From JBAXLO01 sp037134755 (GTDB taxonomy: Bacteria; Bacteroidota; Bacteroidia; Bacteroidales; JACABE01), in NCBI GenBank assembly GCA_037134755.1, contig JBAXLO010000183.1, positions 1-9,401 on the forward strand: a DNA stretch of 9,401 nucleotides, given 5' to 3'. The notes beneath the pieces are model-generated. The model was not told the origin of the DNA. It did no database searches and was given only the letters and a program-made list of their open reading frames with translations. Made by a program: the position numbers and the translations under genes. Below, piece by piece: positions 1 through 5,167 of the stretch (positions within the stretch are counted from its first letter, which is position 1; each line of letters starts with the position of its first letter).

Positions 1-126
1 ACAATCGTTGAGAAGACCTTCACAATCGTTGAGAAGACCTTTACAATCGTTGAGAAGACCTTTACAATCGTTGAGAAGACCTTCACAATCGTTGAGAAGA
101 CCTTCACAGTCGTTGAGAAGACCTTT
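1..126. repeat. 21-bp tandem repeat array 1 (6 units, truncated at window start)
   Basis: Six consecutive 21-bp units start at 1, 22, 43, 64, 85 and 106. Each reads ACAATCGTTGAGAAGACC, then TT, then T or C; the sixth has ACAGTCG instead of ACAATCG. The array is nearly perfect and runs off the left edge, so the true copy number is unknown. After it come the first bases of a seventh unit (ACAACGG) and then unrelated sequence. No gene with a start codon in the window covers it, so it is taken as an intergenic minisatellite, although two + frames are open through it. It shares period and an ACAGTCG core with the array at 4290-4499. Confidence 0.95.
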
Positions 127-157
127 ACAACGGATATAAGCGTTGTCTAAGTTTTTC
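127..157 (+). terminator. weak hairpin with T-run, possible terminator
   Basis: ACAACG (127-132) and CGTTGT (141-146) are perfect inverted repeats around an 8-nt loop. A run of five T follows at 152-156, a few bases beyond the stem. The stem is short and the T-run is not adjacent, so this could be chance. It would fit the end of a transcript arriving from left of the window. The rest of 131-260 is AT-rich spacer in which I see no gene. Confidence 0.25.
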
Positions 158-260
158 TGAAGAAGCATAAAGATATTAAGGCATTAATAATTAAAACTAT
201 AAAAGCCTAGAGGTTTTGTAAAAGCTAATCATAAGATTATATTTATACTTAAATCTAAAA

Positions 261-328
261 TGTGTGAATGATGTAACTAATAAGTTTAATTATGTAACAT
301 ATTCAGGCATTTATCAGCTTAATTTTGC
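261..328 (+). promoter_or_regulatory. Shared promoter module, copy 1 (upstream of lipoprotein-LapA-TPR operon)
   Basis: The module runs 261-300: block TGTGTGAATGATGTAACT (261-278), a 10-nt variable spacer, then ATTATGTAACA (289-299). The two ATGTAAC cores start at 271 and 292, 21 bp or about two helical turns apart. A Bacteroidota-type -7 element, TAATTTTG, lies at 320-327. Its start is 59 bp from the module start, exactly as in the other two copies. There is no clear TTG-type -33 element at the usual spacing; the second ATGTAAC lies near that position, which would fit an activator-dependent promoter. The -7 overlaps the upstream in-frame TTG at 325, which supports translation from the ATG at 364. 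Confidence 0.8.
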
Positions 329-363
329 ATTGTGAAAATTCATTCACAATTAATAATAAAAAA

Positions 364-762
364 ATGAAAACATTAAAAAATGTAATTCTGAGTGTTGCTA
401 TTATGTTTCTATTGGCATCATGCGCAACAACAGTAAAGTTCCCGATTTCAACTGTAACACCGGCAGCCGTAATATCTGCTAAAATGAAAAAGGACAAGAA
501 CAACAACTATTCAATTTCTATTACTGCAAATAATTTAGCTAGTGTAGAAAGACTTACACCTCCAAAGAAAACCTACGTTGTTTGGATTGTAATAAAAGAA
601 AATGAAGTAAAAAATGTAGGGCAGTTTAAAATTAAAAATGCTGTAAAGGCAACTCTGGAAACAATGACAGCATTTAAACCAAGAGTGATTTTTATTACTG
701 CCGAAGATCAGGGTGATGTAACATATCCATCAGGTATTGAGATTTCAAGAGCCAACTTCTAA
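364..762 (+). CDS. Small lipoprotein, possible RskA-C-like domain
   Basis: A 132-residue protein of unknown function, predicted to be a lipoprotein. Residues 1-19 form a signal peptide (lysines, hydrophobic core) ending in lipobox L17-A18-S19-C20, so the mature protein would be lipidated at Cys20. The rest looks like a small beta-rich domain with YVVW (71-74), VGQF (85-88), VIFITAED (108-115) and YPSG (121-124). The order Y-x-x-W, G-x-F, T-A-E and P-x-G recalls the C-terminal domain of anti-sigma-K (RskA) proteins, but the N-terminal anti-sigma helix is absent; this is a pattern resemblance, not a firm family call. An in-frame TTG at 325 was rejected because it lies inside the -7 element. First gene of a three-gene operon, 9 bp before the LapA-like gene. 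The leader and first codons resemble those of the lipoprotein gene at 4896. Confidence 0.9.
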   Translation: MKTLKNVILSVAIMFLLASCATTVKFPISTVTPAAVISAKMKKDKNNNYSISITANNLASVERLTPPKKTYVVWIVIKENEVKNVGQFKIKNAVKATLETMTAFKPRVIFITAEDQGDVTYPSGIEISRANF

Positions 763-771
763 AAAGCACAA

Positions 772-1029
772 ATGAAACTATTTAAAACTATATCACTACT
801 ATTACTTATAATAATAGTAGTGATACTAGCAATTCAGAATTCTGAAATTGTTACTATTACATTCTTAAAATGGAATATATTACTCTTTGCAAATACTACT
901 TTAATAGCTTCATTTATATTAGGAGTACTTACAGGTAGTATTCTATTTTTAAAGACAAAAAATATAAAGATAGATGAAGTTCAAAATGAAAACAATGTTA
1001 AAGAATCAACATCAAATTTAAATACATAG
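772..1029 (+). CDS. LapA-like (DUF1049) two-helix inner-membrane protein
   Basis: An 85-residue protein with LapA/DUF1049 architecture. A first membrane helix spans about residues 6-21, then QNSE (22-25) and a short beta-like segment with VTITFLKW (27-34). A second helix follows at about 41-60 with GVLTG (51-55), and a charged, asparagine-rich cytoplasmic tail of about 25 residues ends the protein. In E. coli, LapA pairs with the TPR protein LapB in control of lipopolysaccharide assembly; whether this copy has that role is unknown. It lies 9 bp after the lipoprotein gene and 3 bp before the TPR gene, so the three are almost certainly co-transcribed. A LapA-like gene next to a TPR gene echoes lapA-lapB, but the TPR protein here has a secretion signal and no rubredoxin-like domain, so it is not LapB. 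The start is the only reasonable ATG. Confidence 0.9.
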   Translation: MKLFKTISLLLLIIIVVILAIQNSEIVTITFLKWNILLFANTTLIASFILGVLTGSILFLKTKNIKIDEVQNENNVKESTSNLNT

Positions 1030-1032
1030 ATA

Positions 1033-2352
1033 ATGAAAAAGATTTTATTTATAATAACTGCAATTGCAATGAACTTTGCAGTAAATAGTCAGACGGCAAA
1101 CGAATATTTTGACAGAGGAACTATAAAAGATAGCTTAAAAGAATACAATGGCGCAATATCTAATTATAATAAAGCTATAAAAATGAACCCTAAGTATGCG
1201 GTGGCTTACTATAAAAGAGGTTGCACTAAGGGTCGGCTTAAAGATTATAGAGGATCAATTACTGATTTTAATAAAGCTGTTGAAATCAATCCACAACATG
1301 CAGATGCTTATAATAATATAGGATTGGCTAAATGTAATCTTAAAGATTATAGAGGATCTATTGTTGATTTTAGTAAGGCTATTGAAATTAATCCTAAATA
1401 TGCGAATGCTTTTTGCAACAGAGCAAATGCAAAAGGCAATATTCAAGACTATAAAGGTGCAATTACTGACTATTCGAAAGCTATTGAAATTGACTCCTTG
1501 CTTTCTGAACCTTATTACAATAGAGCTAATTACAAATATATACTTAAAGACTATAAAGGCGCTGTCGCGGATTATACAAAAGCCATTGAGATTAATCCTA
1601 AAGATGTTGATTCTTACTTTAAAAGAGGTATGGGCAAAGATGATACTAAAGATTATAATGGAGCTATAACAGATTACAGCAAAACAATTGAGACTATTAC
1701 AAAGAATGCTGAAGTTTACTACAATAGAGGTATTGCAAAGAATAACTCTAAAGATTATCAGGGTGCAATTGAAGATTATAATAAAGCAATAGCTATTAAT
1801 CCTAAGGCATCTAACTATTATAACAATAGAGGAATTGCAAAAGATAACCTTCAGGAATATAAAGCGGCAATTACCGATTATACAAAAGCTATTCAATTAA
1901 ACCATAAGTATTCAATTGCTTATTTTAACAGAGGTATTGCTAAGAGTAATATAAACGATAACAAAGGTGCAATAGATGACTATAATAGAGCTAATAAATT
2001 TAGTCCTAATACATCTTATATTTATAACAATAGAGGCGTTGCTAAGAATAATTTAAAGGACAGCAAAGGAGCAATAGCTGATTACACTAAGGCTATTGAT
2101 TTAAACTTAAGTTATGCTGATGCTTATTACAATAGAGGAATTGCAAAGAGTAATATAAAAGACAACAAAGGTGCAATTGCTGATTATACTAAAGCTATTG
2201 AGATTAATCCCAGTTATATTGATGCCTATTATAATAGAGGTTTAGCCAAGATAAAAGCAGGTCAAAAGGAGGGTGGCTGTTTGGATATTAGCAAAGCCGG
2301 TGAATTGGGTCTTGCAAAGGCTTATGAAACTATAAAAAGTAGTTGCAATTAG
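1033..2352 (+). CDS. Secreted or periplasmic TPR repeat protein (12 x 34 residues)
   Basis: A 439-residue protein. Residues 1-19 form a signal peptide, with likely cleavage before Gln20. Twelve back-to-back 34-residue tetratricopeptide repeats then fill residues 22-429, and ten residues follow (AYETIKSSCN). The typical repeat reads AYYNRGIAK, five or six variable residues, Y.GAI.DY.KAIEINP; the Sel1/TPR-like G, A and P positions are well kept. The last unit is degenerate, and repeats 9-11 carry N or S in place of the usual aromatic before KGAI. TPR arrays are protein-binding scaffolds; with the signal peptide this one should work in the periplasm or outside the cell. The partner is unknown, with the co-transcribed lipoprotein and LapA-like protein the first candidates. 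Third gene of the operon, starting 3 bp after the LapA-like stop. Confidence 0.95.
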   Translation: MKKILFIITAIAMNFAVNSQTANEYFDRGTIKDSLKEYNGAISNYNKAIKMNPKYAVAYYKRGCTKGRLKDYRGSITDFNKAVEINPQHADAYNNIGLAKCNLKDYRGSIVDFSKAIEINPKYANAFCNRANAKGNIQDYKGAITDYSKAIEIDSLLSEPYYNRANYKYILKDYKGAVADYTKAIEINPKDVDSYFKRGMGKDDTKDYNGAITDYSKTIETITKNAEVYYNRGIAKNNSKDYQGAIEDYNKAIAINPKASNYYNNRGIAKDNLQEYKAAITDYTKAIQLNHKYSIAYFNRGIAKSNINDNKGAIDDYNRANKFSPNTSYIYNNRGVAKNNLKDSKGAIADYTKAIDLNLSYADAYYNRGIAKSNIKDNKGAIADYTKAIEINPSYIDAYYNRGLAKIKAGQKEGGCLDISKAGELGLAKAYETIKSSCN

Positions 2353-2377
2353 TACTATAATGCTAATGAGTTAAGCG

Positions 2378-2400
2378 ATATTATACTTTAATAATATTTT
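2378..2400 (+). terminator. AT-only hairpin followed by Ts, candidate terminator
   Basis: ATATTAT (2378-2384) and ATAATAT (2391-2397) are perfect inverted repeats with a 6-nt loop, followed by TTT. It lies 26 bp after the TPR stop codon. The stem contains no G or C, so it would be weak, but position and trailing Ts fit the end of the first operon. The rest of 2401-2440 is AT-rich with nothing else recognised. Confidence 0.35.
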
Positions 2401-2440
2401 CATTATAAACTATAAATTACTTATGCTCTAAATTAAAATA

Positions 2441-2508
2441 TGTGTGAATGATGTAACTTATATAATTAATTATGTAACACTTCCTCTTCACAACAGACTT
2501 ACCTTTGC
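2441..2508 (+). promoter_or_regulatory. Shared promoter module, copy 2 (upstream of DUF3494-T9SS gene)
   Basis: The 40-bp module occupies 2441-2480: TGTGTGAATGATGTAACT (2441-2458), a 10-nt spacer, ATTATGTAACA (2469-2479). The ATGTAAC direct repeats start at 2451 and 2472. The -7 element TACCTTTG (2500-2507) is a full match to the Bacteroidota TAnnTTTG consensus and again starts 59 bp after the module start. The ATG at 2539 follows 39 bp after the start of the -7, the same distance as in copy 3. Confidence 0.85.
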
Positions 2509-2538
2509 ACTATAAATTCTTATTAAAATACACTTAAA

Positions 2539-4167
2539 ATGAAAACAAGTTTAATTAATGTATTAATTGCAGTTATTCTGCTTATAATACCAACTTTTAT
2601 TTTTGCACAAGCTCCAACTTTAGGAACTGTTTCTAACTTCGTTCTCTTTTCTTCTAACGGAGCGGTGAGTAACACCGGTGTTTCACAGCTTACAGGTAAT
2701 GTAGGGACTAACAATGGTTCCAGTACAGGTTTCGGTAACGTTAATGGGGTGATGCACGACAATGATGGGGCATCTGCTCAATGTATGGCAGATTTACTTA
2801 CTGCTTATGGACAGCTTAATACTGCAATACCAACTTACTTTATAGCACCTTTGCTTGGAAATGGCGATACACTTATTGCTGGTGTTTACTTTATAGCTGC
2901 TGCAACAACTCTTAATCTTGACCTTACTTTAAATGCTCAAGGGAATCCCAATGCTATGTTTATCTTTCAAATACAAGGGCCTCTATCTACAAATGCTTCT
3001 TCTAAGATCAAGCTGATTAATGGAGCAATGGCTTGTAATGTGTTTTGGAAAGTTGAAGGCCTTGTAAGCATGGCTTCAGGAACTTCAATGAAAGGAACTA
3101 TTGTTGCAAACAATGCTGCTATTATAATGAATACTGGCGATACTCTCGAAGGCAGAGTGCTTTCTACTGCCGGTGCTATCACTATAGATGGCGTGTTGGC
3201 CTACACCCCTATTGGTTGTGGCAGTCCCGTACTTACAGGCCCTGTGGCTCCTACGCTTGGTGCTGCTGCTTGCTATGCTATTTATTCTACTAATGGTGCA
3301 GTTTATAACTCTGGTATTACATATATTACCGGAGACGTTGGTAGTAATAATGGTTCGGCCACCGGTTTCAATCATTTATTTGTAACGGGTGCTATTCACC
3401 CAATTCCTGATGGTTCTACGGCGCAATGTGCTATTGATCTGTTGAGTGCATATAATTATATTGACACCTTGCCTTATGATATTGAACTGCTTTATCCGGC
3501 TCAGTTTGGCAATAGCCTGGTGCTTACACCACATACTTACCGTATGAATGGTGCTGCTACCTTTACAGATACTGTTTTCCTTAATGCGGAAGGCAATGCC
3601 AATGCTGTGTTTGTTATTCAGATAAATGGGGCTATTACAACAAGCACTTATTCAAATGTTGTGTTGATGAATGGAGCACAATCCAAGAATGTTTATTGGA
3701 AGATCGAAGGTGCAGTAAGCATTAACAATTATTCTATTTTCAGAGGTACTATTATCTGTAACAATGGTGCTTTAGGTGCTTTTAATACAGGTGTTACTCT
3801 TGATGGCCGATCGTTAACCACTACAGGAGCTGTAACTACTACAGCAATTAATGCAATTGCTCCTAATATCCCTTCTGATTGTGGAACTGTAGGCATTACT
3901 ACTCTTAATGTTGTTAAAATAAATAAAGCAGTTGTAATTTATCCTAATCCATTTAATACATATATAGATATTACAGTTAATGATGCATCTATAAATAATA
4001 ATTTCTATTTAACAATTTATAATATTATAGGAAATGTTGTGATTAATAAAACCATTAATAAGAGGTTAAGTACTATCGAAACTAATAATCTCCCTAAAGG
4101 CATCTATTTTTATAAATTAGTTGGTGATGATAAATCAATTCATTCAGGTAAACTAATTTCAAAATAG
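2539..4167 (+). CDS. Secreted protein with two DUF3494 (ice-binding-like) domains and T9SS sorting domain
   Basis: A 542-residue protein. Residues 1-23 are a signal peptide ending TFIFA, cleaved before QAP. Two DUF3494 domains follow, at about 32-221 and 245-436. Each shows the family order: FVLFSSNGAVSNTG or CYAIYSTNGAVYNSG, a GNVGTNNGS or GDVGSNNGS turn followed by TGF, a helix with LLTAY or LLSAY, the AGVY or THTY-like strand, then NAMFIFQI or NAVFVIQI, ACNVFWKVEG or SKNVYWKIEG, KGTIVANN or RGTIICNN, and LEGRVLSTAGA or LDGRSLTTTGA. A short linker leads to a type A T9SS sorting domain (about 465-542) with YPNPF (468-472), a GNVV turn and a LPKGIYFYKL strand, so export by type IX secretion to the cell surface is expected. 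DUF3494 folds are beta-solenoids known from ice-binding proteins; adhesion is an equal possibility. Residues 1-436 are closely paralogous to the head of the protein at 5168. It is a single-gene unit between its own promoter and a strong hairpin. Confidence 0.96.
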   Translation: MKTSLINVLIAVILLIIPTFIFAQAPTLGTVSNFVLFSSNGAVSNTGVSQLTGNVGTNNGSSTGFGNVNGVMHDNDGASAQCMADLLTAYGQLNTAIPTYFIAPLLGNGDTLIAGVYFIAAATTLNLDLTLNAQGNPNAMFIFQIQGPLSTNASSKIKLINGAMACNVFWKVEGLVSMASGTSMKGTIVANNAAIIMNTGDTLEGRVLSTAGAITIDGVLAYTPIGCGSPVLTGPVAPTLGAAACYAIYSTNGAVYNSGITYITGDVGSNNGSATGFNHLFVTGAIHPIPDGSTAQCAIDLLSAYNYIDTLPYDIELLYPAQFGNSLVLTPHTYRMNGAATFTDTVFLNAEGNANAVFVIQINGAITTSTYSNVVLMNGAQSKNVYWKIEGAVSINNYSIFRGTIICNNGALGAFNTGVTLDGRSLTTTGAVTTTAINAIAPNIPSDCGTVGITTLNVVKINKAVVIYPNPFNTYIDITVNDASINNNFYLTIYNIIGNVVINKTINKRLSTIETNNLPKGIYFYKLVGDDKSIHSGKLISK

Positions 4168-4178
4168 CATAACGTATT

Positions 4179-4225
4179 AATACAAGAGCATTTATTATAA
4201 TGAATAAATGCTATTGTATTTAATA
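4179..4225 (+). terminator. Strong hairpin terminator after the DUF3494-T9SS gene
   Basis: An 18-nt arm at 4179-4196 pairs with 4203-4220 around the 6-nt loop ATAATG, with a single mismatch (4187 against 4212-4213 region). The top of the stem is GCATTTATT with AATAAATGC. It starts 12 bp after the stop codon and is followed by TAATAA, so a long U-tract is lacking. Near-symmetry means it could act on transcripts from either strand. It is the most convincing terminator in the window. Confidence 0.75.
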
Positions 4226-4289
4226 ATATCAAGTAAAACAATCTATTATATCTCTTGAAAGAAGCATAAAATCATTGTCCGTTAAAGAA

Positions 4290-4499
4290 TTGTCGTAGTC
4301 ACGAAGCAAACTGTCGAAGTTTGGAAACGAACTGTCGCTTTCTGTTTACAAACTGTCGCTTTCTGTTAACGAACTGTCGCTTTCTGGAAACAGACAGTCG
4401 CTTTCTGGAAACAGACAGTCGCTTTCTGGAAACAGACAGTCGCTTTTTGGAAACAGACAGTCGCTTTCTCTAAAGGAACTGTCGTTATCTGAAAACAAT
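4290..4499. repeat. 21-bp tandem repeat array 2 (10 units)
   Basis: Ten 21-bp units start every 21 bases from 4290. The central ones (4395-4457) read CAGTCGCTTTCTGGAA followed by ACAGA, with one base change in the fourth (CTTTTTGG at 4443-4450). The outer units diverge stepwise at both ends (for example CTGTCGAAGTTTGGAA at 4311), and a shortened degenerate unit lies just before at about 4275-4289. Homogeneous centre and decayed edges are typical of a tandem array growing by slippage or unequal exchange. It shares the 21-bp period and an ACAGTCG core with the array at 1-126. It lies in the gap between two promoter-terminator units and overlaps no credible gene. Confidence 0.95.
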
Positions 4500-4797
4500 A
4501 TGTTAATACAAGCCTATGAAATAGTGTATTAACTCTTACTTGTGATTGATTTATATAAATAACTTCTTATTACTACCTTCAAAGCTGCCTATTTTATCTA
4601 AGCTAACATTGGTTTTATATTATGATTTTGATATTTATTCTAAATAAAGTTATTATGGTATGATAAATCAATAAAAATATAAAATGAAATCAACATATAA
4701 TTATATAAATAAGCAGATATAATACTAAAACTTTGAAGTGCCATGTCAATCTGCAAACAGTGTAGTGAAAAAGTGATATACATAATTAAAAGCTAAA
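4500..4797. other. AT-rich intergenic spacer, nothing recognised
   Basis: About 300 bp between the second tandem array and the third promoter module. It is strongly AT-rich, with frequent stops in all frames. I see no gene, RNA structure or long repeat in it. Confidence 0.6.
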
Positions 4798-4865
4798 TGT
4801 GTGAATGATGTAACTTATTTCTTTTATTATGTAACACTTAACCTTATCAACCTGCCTACCTTTGC
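4798..4865 (+). promoter_or_regulatory. Shared promoter module, copy 3 (upstream of His-rich lipoprotein and giant adhesin)
   Basis: The 40-bp module occupies 4798-4837: TGTGTGAATGATGTAACT (4798-4815), a T-rich 10-nt spacer, ATTATGTAACA (4826-4836). ATGTAAC repeats start at 4808 and 4829. The -7 element TACCTTTG (4857-4864) starts 59 bp after the module start, as in the other two copies. The ATG at 4896 is 39 bp downstream of the -7 start. No second promoter is visible in the 32-bp gap before 5168, so this promoter probably also drives the large gene. Confidence 0.85.
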
Positions 4866-4895
4866 ATCGTGAAAATAAATTAATAACACAAAGAA

Positions 4896-5135
4896 ATGAA
4901 AACATTAAAAACACATCACAAGGTGAAAAACAAAAATAAAAATGAACTCCAGGAGAAAGTTAAAGTGAGTAAAACCTTAAAATCTTTAATTATGATATCA
5001 GTATTGTCATGGATAATCCTTTTAACCTCCTGCTTCCCTATTTTTCGTCATTCAGATCATGAAGGAAAAAGACATCATAATGAAAGACAAGAGCATCATG
5101 AAGAACATCACGATAATAACAATGATCGTCATTAA
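4896..5135 (+). CDS. Small histidine-rich lipoprotein
   Basis: A 79-residue protein of unknown function. A lysine-rich, charged N-terminus (1-30) precedes a hydrophobic segment (31-44) and a lipobox L43-T44-S45-C46. The predicted mature part is only 34 residues, hydrophilic, with nine histidines (52, 55, 60, 61, 67, 68, 71, 72, 79) among many D, E, N and R, which suggests metal binding. The 45-residue leader is long for a lipoprotein. A GTG at 4965 (residue 24), with AGGAG at 4951-4955 nine bases upstream, would give a normal 22-residue leader. ATG 4896 is preferred because its distance from the -7 element equals that of the 2539 gene and its first codons match the lipoprotein gene at 364. 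It lies 32 bp before the giant gene and is probably co-transcribed with it. Confidence 0.8.
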   Translation: MKTLKTHHKVKNKNKNELQEKVKVSKTLKSLIMISVLSWIILLTSCFPIFRHSDHEGKRHHNERQEHHEEHHDNNNDRH

Positions 5136-5167
5136 TTTTCTATTTAAATACAATTAATATACAATAA

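Noticed and set aside
1..126. CRISPR array
   Set aside because: The 21-bp units are contiguous with no unique spacers between them; the same applies to 4290-4499.
201..217. Hairpin AAAAGCC-TAGA-GGTTTT as a terminator
   Set aside because: The stem needs a bulged G and only two GC pairs; no T-run beyond the arm. Likely chance in AT-rich DNA.
325..363. In-frame TTG start 13 codons upstream of the first lipoprotein ATG
   Set aside because: It lies within the -7 promoter element (320-327) and would put extra residues before a normal lipoprotein signal peptide.
1255..1896. 213-codon open frame on the minus strand
   Set aside because: It is antisense to the TPR repeats, has a low-complexity Ile/Phe/Ser/Asn composition and no start context; a shadow of the repeats.
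2967..3385. Overlapping open frames on both strands within the DUF3494-T9SS gene
   Set aside because: They have no family features and are fully covered by a convincing coding frame with clear domains.
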